46,005 nucleotides of DNA from Candidatus Nomurabacteria bacterium CG1_02_43_90 (GCA_001871765.1 MNVN01000015.1:116543-162547), one strand, 5' to 3'; shown: positions 27,008-36,572, counted from the first letter of the stretch. The notes: generated by a model from the sequence alone, not told the origin. Made by a program: numbers and translations.

Positions 27008-28309
27008 CTATTCTGCCTTTTTATTCGGAGTGTACTTAAGGGAAAATCCGAGCTTCTTTGCTGTTGTTTCGTAGAATTCAATATCTTCTTTATTTTTTTG
27101 TTCGTTGGTTGCACCCGCCGTATGAAGGTAGTTCCCTTCTAAATACTGCCCAAAGACTTTATTTGAAGCTTGCTCGTCTTTGCTTGCCGTATCAAATACT
27201 CTTGAGAGTGTACCATTAAAGGCACCATAAAATTTATCCCATGCAGACTTAGCAACACCTCCACTACCTGCGCGCGCCTCCATCTCCCTCGCAAAAATCC
27301 GCTGATCAGGAAATTCTTTCTGTAAATTGACAATGTATTCTTTTTCTTCTGGTGATACCTCTTTTTTTAGATCCTCTGCTTTAAGTTGAGAGAGGGAAAG
27401 AATTTTACTCATTAATTTAATAAATGGTGAATCTTGATCAGCAATTTCAAATGACCATTCTCCTGTTGGCTCAACAACTTTATAATGAATCCGCGCGCCA
27501 TTTACTCGAGCTAAAATATTTTTTTGAATAACAGCAATAAAATCACCGTCCCCTGAAGGAGGCATCACACGTGCGATACCATTTCCTTCGCGCACTTTTA
27601 CGATTTCTTCAGGGCTCAATAAGCCCGAAAAAGTAGACACCTCTAGCGGGTGGGTATGCACTTCCTCGATTTCTTCCCCTTTTTCACGCGCGTCAGTCTC
27701 CTCTTCAGAAGAAGCTATCGAGGTCTTATTCCCCTCTATTAAAGCGACAGGTTTCCATACTCCATCTTCCTCCTTTACTGAAATTAACATTTTCTCATTT
27801 GTATCAGTCATCACCGATTCATGCAGTTTTTTCATCGCTTGGTCATACGTAGGGAGAGCTTCTTTTTTTTCTACCTGAGCCACATGCCCAAACTCATTCA
27901 CTGTTTGATCAGACGAGGATGGTTCAACAACTTGTTCTTCCGCAAAGGAGTACGCTGGCGACGTAGCACCAAGCACGAGCGCCGTTGTTGTCACGGCCCC
28001 AATCTTACGCGCACGTTCAAGAAAGTCCCCATAGACCTTACGCGCTTTTTCATTGAGTGCACTGAGACGTTCTGCAAAGCCACCATCTTCTAAAACACCT
28101 TTCACCTCTTCCTGTGTTAAATCAAGTTCTACTCCACGCTCTTCAAGAAGAGAGGGGTTTGCAGATTGTTCGCCATTTTTGAGGAGTGCCTCCCCCGCAT
28201 CAATACTTTCTTGCATCTCATCAAAAAATTGTTCAGGGCGACTACTCTTCTCTGGGGTTACGAGAGGGCTCAGTTCCTGCCTGATTTGTGGTTCAACGTT
28301 ATTTTCCAT
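27008..28309 (-). CDS. Hypothetical protein with hydrophobic segment and possible MPN/JAMM-like motif
   Basis: IGAVTTTALVLGATSPAYSFAEE; EEVHTHPLEVSTFSGLLSPEE. Confidence 0.6.
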   Translation of the reverse strand: MENNVEPQIRQELSPLVTPEKSSRPEQFFDEMQESIDAGEALLKNGEQSANPSLLEERGVELDLTQEEVKGVLEDGGFAERLSALNEKARKVYGDFLERARKIGAVTTTALVLGATSPAYSFAEEQVVEPSSSDQTVNEFGHVAQVEKKEALPTYDQAMKKLHESVMTDTNEKMLISVKEEDGVWKPVALIEGNKTSIASSEEETDAREKGEEIEEVHTHPLEVSTFSGLLSPEEIVKVREGNGIARVMPPSGDGDFIAVIQKNILARVNGARIHYKVVEPTGEWSFEIADQDSPFIKLMSKILSLSQLKAEDLKKEVSPEEKEYIVNLQKEFPDQRIFAREMEARAGSGGVAKSAWDKFYGAFNGTLSRVFDTASKDEQASNKVFGQYLEGNYLHTAGATNEQKNKEDIEFYETTAKKLGFSLKYTPNKKAE

Positions 28310-28499
28310 TATGTTGTATATCTTCGCGGAGCTTTGCTATTGCATACACTTCAAGCGCATGATGAGCTTCTCGCAAAACCACTTCACGCTCTTTTTCAAT
28401 CTCAGATAGTCCTTGCTTAAATTGCTTTTTATTCTCTGCGAGGTCGTCCGTCGCATCAGCAAAAATTTGTTGAACTTGTTTTTGATTAGTGATAGACAT
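28299..28499 (-). CDS. Small coiled-coil hypothetical protein
   Basis: ORF overlapping the start of the 27008-28309 gene; helical, charged. Confidence 0.55.
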   Translation of the reverse strand: MSITNQKQVQQIFADATDDLAENKKQFKQGLSEIEKEREVVLREAHHALEVYAIAKLREDIQHNGK

Positions 28500-28501
28500 G
28501 A

Positions 28502-29221
28502 TTATTTTTTATTATCCATGATAATAGCTAAATGCTCAAGTAACATTTTTGGAGACGATCCGCGATCAGCGAGATATGTTTTTGCTTGAAAAAGCTCACG
28601 AAAAATACGCGAGGTTGTCTCATCGGTCTTGCCGACCCTCTGTGTATATAAAGTACGTTCAAGAGTATCTAGTACGCGACGCACCAATTCTCGATCGATA
28701 GGCTCACCTGATTTCTTTTCGGTAAGTTTTTTGATCATGGCAAAGCGATCTTCGAGAGATGCCGTGATAAATTTTCCAGCAAAAATTTTTGATTCATCGG
28801 TTGAACTCGTACTCAACGAAGTAACGAGTACACGGGAACGAAGTGTCGGTAAAAGCATTTCAGCACGGGGAAGGATTATGAAAAAATGAGTATCTGGAGT
28901 TGGTTCCTCAAATGTTTTTAAAAGTGCATTCTGCGCCTCATGGGTAAAAGATTTTGCACCGATGATAAAGATTTTGCGTTTACCAGCAAAGGCGACCCGG
29001 GTTTGAGCATCCTTGAATCCCCGAGCTTCATCAACACCAAGCATCTCGTAGTATTCCACGACCACATCGGGGTTCCCTTTTACTTCAACACCAAGATTAC
29101 AAGCAATCGCAGAAGTAAGGATCGGGAAAATATCATCATACATACCCGCAAGTACGTGCGCGTGATGTAGGTATCCTGTTTTTTTGTAGTGTTCAAAAAG
29201 ATGATCCATGGTTTTCATCAT
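28502..29221 (-). CDS. DNA polymerase III delta'-like clamp-loader subunit
   Basis: HHAHVLAG, KIFIIGAKSFTHEAQNALLKTFEEPTPDTHFFIILPRAEMLLPTLRSRV. Confidence 0.82.
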   Translation of the reverse strand: MMKTMDHLFEHYKKTGYLHHAHVLAGMYDDIFPILTSAIACNLGVEVKGNPDVVVEYYEMLGVDEARGFKDAQTRVAFAGKRKIFIIGAKSFTHEAQNALLKTFEEPTPDTHFFIILPRAEMLLPTLRSRVLVTSLSTSSTDESKIFAGKFITASLEDRFAMIKKLTEKKSGEPIDRELVRRVLDTLERTLYTQRVGKTDETTSRIFRELFQAKTYLADRGSSPKMLLEHLAIIMDNKK

Positions 29222-29246
29222 ACACTATCTCGTATATTTGTAGTAC

Positions 29247-29277
29247 TTGACAATAAGTATACTAAGTATGCTATACT
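29247..29277 (+). promoter_or_regulatory. Promoter of the 29308 ORF
   Basis: TTGACA (29247-29252), 19 nt spacer, extended -10 TGCTATACT (TATACT at 29272-29277). Confidence 0.55.
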
Positions 29278-29307
29278 AGAGAGAGTCAACTAAGAAGGGA
29301 GTGCATC

Positions 29308-29574
29308 ATGAAAGCATTACTTCTGATTTTCACTGGGGCCCTCGCGTCGGGGACAGTATTGCAAATAGCGGTGCTATGGGAAATAGGCACCATTTTTAAA
29401 ACAGGGCATGATTGGATTCCTGGCTTCGTCCTTTCGTGGGAATTTGTCCGATTCGGAATCCCCTTCGGAGTAGTAGGAGGGGCAACTGTCGCCATAATTG
29501 TTCTCATCGAAATCCTGGTAGAAAAAATAACCCAGGATGAGCTCAAGAGGCGAAAAAATACAGCCCAACAATAA
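29308..29574 (+). CDS. Small two-TM membrane protein
   Basis: Two hydrophobic segments; SD AAGGGAG; own promoter and terminator. Confidence 0.65.
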   Translation: MKALLLIFTGALASGTVLQIAVLWEIGTIFKTGHDWIPGFVLSWEFVRFGIPFGVVGGATVAIIVLIEILVEKITQDELKRRKNTAQQ

Positions 29575-29575
29575 G

Positions 29576-29606
29576 GCGCTATCGAACCATCGATGGCGCT
29601 CTTTTT
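29576..29606 (+). terminator. Rho-independent terminator
   Basis: GCGCTATCGA-ACCA-TCGATGGCGC-TCTTTTT. Confidence 0.8.
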
Positions 29607-30618
29607 ATTTTTTCGCGAGAATACTTTTCTTGTAGGTTTCTAGGTGCTCAAGGGCAATCCCTGTGCCTTTTACGACACAGTACAATGCATCTTCGGCAAG
29701 CACTGCTTTTACCCCCGTGCGACGTTCAACGAGCTCAGGAAGGTTGCGTAACTGTGACGATCCACCTGTCATAATGATCCCCTGATCGATAATATCCGCA
29801 GCCAGCTCAGGGGGAGTATCTTGGAGAACTTCCTTAATGGCGCGCACAATTTCGCGCAATTCCTTTTCGATTGCTTTTACAATTTCGTTGGTCGTTACCT
29901 GTGCCGTACGAGGAAGTCCTGTAATATAATCACGTCCCTTAATCGTCAGGAGAAGCTCGTCTTCTATAGGTATCGCTGAGCCAATACGAATCTTTATTGC
30001 CTCAGCTGTATGATCACCAATAGCGAGGTTAAATGTTTTTTTAATATGATCCGCGATAGCGTGATCGATTTTGTTGCCTGCATATTTTACCGAAGTCGAA
30101 GCAACAATACCTCCCAGAGAAATTACTGCCACATCCGTTGTGCCTCCTCCAATATCCACGATCATGTGTCCACAGGCCTCATAGATGGGGATTCCTGCGC
30201 CAATTGCCGCGAGAATAGGCTCCTTCACTACATAGGCGCTCTTCGCGCCAGCTTTAATCGTGGCTTCAATAACCGCCCGGCGCTCCGTCGAAGAAACCCC
30301 TGCAGGAACAGAAACCATTACTTCTGGTTTCAAAATGTTCCACTTACCTAGTGCTTTATTAATATAATAGCGAATCATCGCCTCGGTAACACGGTAGTCA
30401 GCAATGACACCGTCTTTCATAGGGCGGTACGCGATGATGTTGTCGGGCGTACGACCAATCATTTGTTTCGCCTCGAGACCAACTGCCATAATGCGGTTGT
30501 CTTGCTGGTTCACCGCAACCACCGAAGGCTCGTTGAGAACAATCCCCTTACCAGGAATATATACAAGGGTATTTGCGGTGCCGAGATCAATACCGATTTT
30601 TCTTACAAAAAATGACAT
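29605..30618 (-). CDS. MreB-family actin-like protein, second paralog
   Basis: IGIDLGTANTLVYIPGKGIVLNEPSVVAVNQQ, MIVDIGGGTTDVAVISLGGIV, GIIMTGGSSQLRNL. Confidence 0.93.
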   Translation of the reverse strand: MSFFVRKIGIDLGTANTLVYIPGKGIVLNEPSVVAVNQQDNRIMAVGLEAKQMIGRTPDNIIAYRPMKDGVIADYRVTEAMIRYYINKALGKWNILKPEVMVSVPAGVSSTERRAVIEATIKAGAKSAYVVKEPILAAIGAGIPIYEACGHMIVDIGGGTTDVAVISLGGIVASTSVKYAGNKIDHAIADHIKKTFNLAIGDHTAEAIKIRIGSAIPIEDELLLTIKGRDYITGLPRTAQVTTNEIVKAIEKELREIVRAIKEVLQDTPPELAADIIDQGIIMTGGSSQLRNLPELVERRTGVKAVLAEDALYCVVKGTGIALEHLETYKKSILAKK

Positions 30619-30619
30619 G

Positions 30620-31924
30620 TTAGTTAATAGGGTTTTCTGAAATTATTTCAGCGCGTTTAATGTCTACTCCAATCGCGCGTAAACGACTATCGATATTTTC
30701 ATATCCCCGATCAATCGTAGTGTCTACATTATGGATGACCGACTCCCCTTTTGCAATGATTGCCGCGATAACGAAGGCGAGTCCCGCACGCAAGTCAGGG
30801 CTCATGAGTTTGCGCCCGCGAAGCGAAGATTTTCCCCGAACGAGTGCTCGGTGTGGATCCATCATTGTAATCTGTGCCCCCATAGAAGCAAGCGCTTCGG
30901 TGTAGTTGAGGCGTCCTTCAAAAATAGTTTCAAATACTTTACTTTCTCCTTCTGCCTGCGTAAGGAAGACCGTCATGGGTGCCTGGAGGTCAGTGGGAAA
31001 TCCTGGATATTCATGCGTCTTGATGTCAACCGCCATTAACCGTGACGGCGCACGGACAATTATTTCGGTTTTCTTTACTTCAATACCTACTCCTGCACTT
31101 CGTAAAATCTCAATAGGTGATTCCAAATGTGCGGGGTTACAATTGGTTATATGGAGTTCGCGAGCAGCGAGTGCACCAAGAACAAGGAAACTTCCCGCCT
31201 CAATACGATCAGGCATTGTTTTGTAGGTATGACCTTTCCCCGAAAGAAGCTTACCGCCCTTAATGGTGATCGTTGGGGTTCCTACTCCTACAATTTTGGC
31301 CCCGCAGGTATTCAGAAAAGCAGCAAGGTCTGCAATCTCCGGTTCCATTGCAGCATTCTTGATAACTGTTGTACCCTTTGCGAGCACGCCCGCCATCATA
31401 AATGTTTCCGTAACGGTAACGCTCTTATTTTTGAGAAAAAATTCAGCACCCTTGAGTCCGCCCTTTGCTTCGACAAAGTATCGATCTTCTTTCATTGTTA
31501 CGATTGCTCCCATCTTTTCAAAACCATCCACAAAAAGGTCGAGCGGGCGAGCACCGATAACACAGCCACCAGGATGAGGGAATGAAACTTTCCCAAACCG
31601 CGCAAGCACGGGGCCGGTTGCCACGACTGATGCACGCATACGTTTTGCAATCGAGGGAGTAAGGTCACTTGAAAATTTCTGGGGAATAAATACCGTGTAG
31701 GTGCCTTTCTTTGGGTTTGAGACTTCTGCACCCATATCTTTTAAAAGTTCGAACATGCGCTCTGTATCGTTGATGAGCGGAATGTTGGTCAAAGTAACCG
31801 TATCACGAAAAAGAACCGTGGCCGCGATTGCTTTCAAAGCAGCATTTTTTGCACCCGTAACTGCGACGCTTCCGTGCAAGGCACGCTCTCCCTCCAACCC
31901 TTTAATAACAAATGTGTTACTCAT
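30620..31924 (-). CDS. murA: UDP-N-acetylglucosamine 1-carboxyvinyltransferase
   Basis: LHGSVAVTGAKNAALKAIAATVL, HPGGCVIGARPLDLF, GFPTDLQAPMTVFL, DLRAGLAFVIAAI. Confidence 0.95.
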   Translation of the reverse strand: MSNTFVIKGLEGERALHGSVAVTGAKNAALKAIAATVLFRDTVTLTNIPLINDTERMFELLKDMGAEVSNPKKGTYTVFIPQKFSSDLTPSIAKRMRASVVATGPVLARFGKVSFPHPGGCVIGARPLDLFVDGFEKMGAIVTMKEDRYFVEAKGGLKGAEFFLKNKSVTVTETFMMAGVLAKGTTVIKNAAMEPEIADLAAFLNTCGAKIVGVGTPTITIKGGKLLSGKGHTYKTMPDRIEAGSFLVLGALAARELHITNCNPAHLESPIEILRSAGVGIEVKKTEIIVRAPSRLMAVDIKTHEYPGFPTDLQAPMTVFLTQAEGESKVFETIFEGRLNYTEALASMGAQITMMDPHRALVRGKSSLRGRKLMSPDLRAGLAFVIAAIIAKGESVIHNVDTTIDRGYENIDSRLRAIGVDIKRAEIISENPIN

Positions 31925-32042
31925 ATCGGTACATCTTACACCACGAGAAGCATTTTGACCAAACGAAAGTGCTGTGCGGTAATATACCAGCAGACACTAT
32001 TCCCTCTTTTTATTTTTATGGCTTTTCCGCTACTATAGAAGT

Positions 32043-33989
32043 ATGCAGATTATCACCGTTGCCCCTATTGTACGTGGCGTACCCAAGGAATACCTCACCT
32101 ATTTTTCGAAGGAACCTCTCTCGGTTGGCATGGTCATACTTGTTCCTATCCGTACGCGAGAAATTCCTGCGATTGTTATCGAAACAAAAATGGCCCAGAA
32201 CGAAAAAAGTACTCTCAAAAACTCTGAATATATCGTACGCAAAGTATCCAAAACAAAACCGCAACATATCTGGACCCCTGCATTCCTTAGTGCCATTGAG
32301 CACACTGCAAATTTCTCTGCACAAAAAATTGGGGAGACACTCCTTGCCCTTACGCCAAAGATAATTCTCGAAGCGTATATGTCAGGGAACCTTGTCGCAG
32401 AGGAAAAGGTACTCTCGGGTTCTTCCTCTGAGGTATCCGCAATCCAGGGAAACACGCACCAACGAATTGAATCCTACCGACAACTCATCCGTGAATCATT
32501 TGTACGCCATGAATCTGTTTTTATTTGCTTGCCTACAGAAGACGATGTGGAGCGGATTGCAAAAGAGCTTGGGCGTGGCATTGAAGACTACACGTTTTTA
32601 TTTCATGGCAGTGTCTCTTCAAAGAGGGTCCTCGAGAGGTGGCAGAAAGCGAGTAAGGAAAAGCATGCGGTCCTCGTTGTGGGGACAACGCAATACCTTG
32701 GTATTCCGCGTTTTTTTAATACGATTATTCTAGACGAAGAACACGCACGAACATGGAAGACGATGGTGTGCCCCCTTGTTGACCTTCGCATTTTCGCCGA
32801 AGCCTATGCACGTGCAAACAAAAGCACCATCATCTTGGGTGCGCCAATCCTCCGACCAGAAACAATCGAACGCGTCAGAACTAAAGAAATCACTGAGTTT
32901 GGGCGCATATCAGCACACACCGAAGCACCTACTGAATCAGCAAACATCATTGATCCACGAAAAGAAGAAAAAGAAATCCGCGAAAATACCGGGCGTCGGG
33001 AATTTATACTATTCAGTACTCCCGTACGAGAACTTCTCGAAAAAGGAGACCATACGCACGGACATATTTTCCTTCTTGCCTCTCGCAAAGGACTAGCACC
33101 AGTAACTTCCTGCGGGGATTGTGGCACCCTCGTACGTTGCCCAGAGTGTGCAGCTCCCCTTGTTATTCACAAAAAAACGCTCGATAAAAAAGAATCCCAA
33201 ATTTTCATCTGTCATGCGTGTGGATTGATGCGTACCCCCGAAGACAACGTACACGAAACCTGTCCTCAATGTGGCGGATGGAAACTCCAAGGAGTAGGTA
33301 TTGGTATTGACCGTATCGAGGCCGAGGTTGCCACACTCTTTCCCCGCCTCCCCTGTTTTGTACTCGACGGTGACCGTGCAAAAACACGAACCCAGGCAAA
33401 AAAAATAATCGCAGAATTTGAAAAATCACCACGAGGTATCCTCATTGCAACACCCATGGCGATACCGCTCCTTGATGAAGTCGAGAACACCGTGGTTGTC
33501 TCTCTTGATTCCCTTTTTGCTATTCCCGATATTCGTATGTCAGAACGTATCTTTGCACTCATCCTTGCCCTCCGTGAAAAAACAAAAAGTTCTCTCCTTG
33601 TACAAACGCGCGCTGACGACACTAGCCTTTTTGAACAAGCACTTCGGGGTGACCTTACCGCTTTTACCGAAAATGAGCTTGCACTCAGAAAAGCATTCTT
33701 TTACCCACCCTACGGCACGATTATAAAAATCACTCTTCGTGCACCACAGGAAGGAATCGCTTCAGAAATGGAACACCTGAAAACATTCCTCGCTCCGTAT
33801 GCACCTATCGTAACAGGTACGATTGGATGTGAACCATTGCGCAGTGGCAACAATTCAAAAAAACTTTTTCGCATGCATTTGATTTTAAAACTCGCTGAAG
33901 GAATGTGGGTCGATGCGACCCTTCTCGCAAAACTCCGGGCCCTCCCTGCACAGTTCACCACTGAAGTGAATCCTGACCATTTACTGTGA
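32043..33989 (+). CDS. priA: PriA-like primosomal protein N', degenerate helicase core
   Basis: GTTQYLGIPRFFNTIILDEEHARTWK (motif II region), Cys-rich zinc motifs CGDCGTLVRCPECAAPLVIHKK and CHACG...CPQCGG; no GSGKT Walker A found. Confidence 0.8.
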   Translation: MQIITVAPIVRGVPKEYLTYFSKEPLSVGMVILVPIRTREIPAIVIETKMAQNEKSTLKNSEYIVRKVSKTKPQHIWTPAFLSAIEHTANFSAQKIGETLLALTPKIILEAYMSGNLVAEEKVLSGSSSEVSAIQGNTHQRIESYRQLIRESFVRHESVFICLPTEDDVERIAKELGRGIEDYTFLFHGSVSSKRVLERWQKASKEKHAVLVVGTTQYLGIPRFFNTIILDEEHARTWKTMVCPLVDLRIFAEAYARANKSTIILGAPILRPETIERVRTKEITEFGRISAHTEAPTESANIIDPRKEEKEIRENTGRREFILFSTPVRELLEKGDHTHGHIFLLASRKGLAPVTSCGDCGTLVRCPECAAPLVIHKKTLDKKESQIFICHACGLMRTPEDNVHETCPQCGGWKLQGVGIGIDRIEAEVATLFPRLPCFVLDGDRAKTRTQAKKIIAEFEKSPRGILIATPMAIPLLDEVENTVVVSLDSLFAIPDIRMSERIFALILALREKTKSSLLVQTRADDTSLFEQALRGDLTAFTENELALRKAFFYPPYGTIIKITLRAPQEGIASEMEHLKTFLAPYAPIVTGTIGCEPLRSGNNSKKLFRMHLILKLAEGMWVDATLLAKLRALPAQFTTEVNPDHLL

Positions 33990-34045
33990 GATTGTGCTAG
34001 TTTCAACACAATCATCAACTCCTTTAAAAAAACAGCCGAGTACGC

Positions 34046-34051
34046 TATACT
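34046..34051 (+). promoter_or_regulatory. -10 element of def, leaderless-type
   Basis: TATACT ending 9 nt before ATG at 34061. Confidence 0.45.
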
Positions 34052-34060
34052 AAAAAAATT

Positions 34061-34660
34061 ATGGTAACGATTGTTCAAAAGGATGCGCCAGTGTTGCGTG
34101 GTAAGGCAGAACCGGTAAATCCAAAAGACTTTGATTCCCCCGGACTCAAAAAAATTCTCAATGATATGGCGGTCGCCATGGAAAAGGAAGAAGACGGTGT
34201 CGCTATTGCAGCGCCACAAATCGGTGTACCACTCCGTATTTTTCTCGTGTCACATCGTGCATTTGAGATTGATGAGGAGCACAACGGCCAAGAAGAGGAC
34301 GGGGAAGAACTTCCTAAAGAAAAAGAACCGCATACTAAATCCAAATACTCAAACATGATATTCATCAATCCCGTTATCACCAAGCTCTCGCGCAAAAAAA
34401 TATGGACCCCTGAGGGATGTCTCTCTGTTCGTTGGCTCTACGGAGAAGTAGCACGTGCCGACAAAGCAACTATTCGCGCGTATAACGAACACGGCAAGGC
34501 ATTCACGCGAGGAGGCAGTGGTCTTATTGCACAAATTTTCCAACATGAAACTGACCACCTGGACGGCACTCTCTTTATCGACAAAGCCCGCAACGTAGAA
34601 GTCATCACCAAAGAAGAACAAGATCGGCAACGACAAGAATATGAACAAGGAAACCAATAA
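34061..34660 (+). CDS. def: Peptide deformylase
   Basis: GVAIAAPQIGVPLRIF, TPEGCLSV, FQHETDHLDGTLFID. Confidence 0.94.
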   Translation: MVTIVQKDAPVLRGKAEPVNPKDFDSPGLKKILNDMAVAMEKEEDGVAIAAPQIGVPLRIFLVSHRAFEIDEEHNGQEEDGEELPKEKEPHTKSKYSNMIFINPVITKLSRKKIWTPEGCLSVRWLYGEVARADKATIRAYNEHGKAFTRGGSGLIAQIFQHETDHLDGTLFIDKARNVEVITKEEQDRQRQEYEQGNQ

Positions 34661-35576
34661 TATTCGCATTGCTTTTTGGGGAACGTCGCGTATTTCAGTT
34701 ATTGTACTTGAGGAAATGGCGCATGCGGGAATTTTGCCAACCCTTATCATTACTGCTCCTGCAAAACCAAAAGGGCGCAAGCTCGTCTTAACCTCCAGCG
34801 AGGTAAAAGTATGGGCGGACGCACACCATATTCCTACCCTTGAACCAATAGAACTTAAATCAGAAGAATTTGTAAAGACACTCGGGGCGGATTGGGATCT
34901 TTTCATTATCACCTCCTACGGGAAAATAGTTCCACGCACCATTCTCGATTTACCAAAACAGGGCACGCTCAATGTACACCCCTCACTCCTCCCACAGCTC
35001 CGCGGAGCATCCCCTATCCAAAGCGGTATTCTTGCTGACGTTGAGCCGGGCACTACGCATGAAACAGGAGTTACCATCATACAGATTGACGAAGAAGTGG
35101 ACCATGGCCCTATTGTAGTGCAAGAAAAAATTTCAATACCTCATTGGCCACCGAAAGCAAGCAAGCTAGAAGAAACGCTCGGAGTCCTTGGGGGTAAGCT
35201 CCTTGCACAAACAATCCCCTTTTGGGTTTCAGGGTCCATTACACCAAAAGAGCAGTGTCACGACCAAGCAACATATACAAAAAAAATGACCAAGGGGAGC
35301 GGGCAAATATACCTCGATGATGACCCTGTGCGTATGTACCGCAAAATCCGCGCATTCGACGTGTGGCCCCGCGCATTTTTTATTACGCTACAAAAACGAA
35401 GTCTACGTCCAGGACGCGAATCTGTTGATTCGGAGATACGAATCATTGTCACCGAAGCACATCTCGAAAAAGATTTAGTGGGTATTCAAAAACTCGTTCT
35501 CGATCGCGTAATCCCCGAAGGAAAAAAAGAAATGGCGTACAAGGACTTTTTGAGGGGGCAGAGAAATAGCGAATAA
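34641..35576 (+). CDS. fmt: Methionyl-tRNA formyltransferase
   Basis: IAFWGTSRISVIVLEEM, TLNVHPSLLPQLRGASPIQSGIL, TGVTIIQIDEEVDHGPIV; overlaps def end. Confidence 0.95.
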   Translation: MNKETNNIRIAFWGTSRISVIVLEEMAHAGILPTLIITAPAKPKGRKLVLTSSEVKVWADAHHIPTLEPIELKSEEFVKTLGADWDLFIITSYGKIVPRTILDLPKQGTLNVHPSLLPQLRGASPIQSGILADVEPGTTHETGVTIIQIDEEVDHGPIVVQEKISIPHWPPKASKLEETLGVLGGKLLAQTIPFWVSGSITPKEQCHDQATYTKKMTKGSGQIYLDDDPVRMYRKIRAFDVWPRAFFITLQKRSLRPGRESVDSEIRIIVTEAHLEKDLVGIQKLVLDRVIPEGKKEMAYKDFLRGQRNSE

Positions 35577-35590
35577 TCAAGAGTGAATAG

Positions 35591-35626
35591 AAAAAACGGC
35601 GTGAGAGTATCACGCCGTTTAGTTTT
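35591..35626. terminator. Bidirectional terminator
   Basis: AAACGGCGTGA-GAGTA-TCACGCCGTTT with flanking A/T tracts. Confidence 0.8.
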
Positions 35627-35643
35627 ACTAAAAATCTTATTCT

Positions 35644-35895
35644 TTACTTTTTCTTATCACGATCAAGCTTATCAAAAAGATCAATGAACTCTCTAAACAA
35701 GGCTGTGCTCACGAACTCATTCGCTTCTGAATAAGGTATGTCCAGCTCTTTTGCAATATCTTCTATGTCCCTTTGTATATCCTCAAAGCTCAAAGGAAAT
35801 ACTCTTTCTTTTATTTCTCTCATTCTCTTATCCAGAAGATGGAGCGCTATCTCCTCCATGCGTTCTCTAGTAATACCCTCCTTACGATGATTCAC
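35644..35895 (-). CDS. Small charged hypothetical protein
   Basis: Intact 83 aa ORF after terminator. Confidence 0.55.
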   Translation of the reverse strand: MNHRKEGITRERMEEIALHLLDKRMREIKERVFPLSFEDIQRDIEDIAKELDIPYSEANEFVSTALFREFIDLFDKLDRDKKK

Positions 35896-35945
35896 AATGA
35901 AACCTCTCTTAAAGTTTGACGTTAGTCATTAAGTTTTAGAAAAAA

Positions 35946-36469
35946 CTAAAGCGTCGGTTCGATTTTTTCATCCTCAAAACAAATACTGCCATCAGTAGTT
36001 TTTCTACTAAAATAGACACGCCAGGTAAGTTTTTCTCCTCCAAAAATTTTTGGGAGAAAAAGTCTGTCTGCGGGCATCATTTCGTCATACGGAATTTCGG
36101 TAGGAGAAAAGAATACCGGCTTCCCCATCTCACTTCCCTCTTTTGGTACACCGTCAAAAGTAGCAAGCATGAAGAAATAAACAATCATATCGGGTTCACG
36201 ACCTTCGTTTCCTGGCCAAAAAAACTTATCCGAGCCACAAGGTCAAGGTCTTCTTGTTTACCGACAACACCCGACTCATCTTTAAGTTCACGGATAGCGG
36301 TCTCAAGAATTGTTTCTCCTTGATTTTGCTTCCCGCCATATCCATTCCATTTTTTTGTGTCCTTAAGTTCAGCGCCTTCTTTGTGAACGTTCTGTTTCTT
36401 GGGCGCAAGACAAAATCGCCCTTTCTTATCTTGCAAAAAAACTACCGTTGCTAATACTGTTTTGTTCAT
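35946..36469 (-). pseudogene. MTH1/MutT-like NUDIX hydrolase split into two ORFs by an apparent frameshift (about 36190-36205)
   Basis: 36185-36469 carries NUDIX box GGKQNQGETILETAIRELKDESGVVG; 35946-36188 continues (R)EPDMIVYFFMLATFDGVPKEGSEMGKPVFF; ATGA overlap. Confidence 0.7.
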
Positions 36470-36543
36470 GATAATACTCCTTTCCTTACCTCTTTCAGAG
36501 TATACTCACTTTCGCTATTTAGTAAACTAGGGGCAAATGAAAA

Positions 36544-36567
36544 CCACCCGACATTTCTGTCGGGTGG
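36544..36567 (-). terminator. Terminator
   Basis: CCACCCGACA-TTTC-TGTCGGGTGG perfect 10-bp stem; T-rich on minus strand. Confidence 0.75.
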
Positions 36568-36572
36568 CGTAC

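Noticed and set aside
36028-36063. Inverted repeat TTTCTCC..CCAAAAATTTTTGGGAGAAA
   Set aside because: Lies inside the NUDIX coding sequence (FLPKIFGGEKL); probably coincidental.
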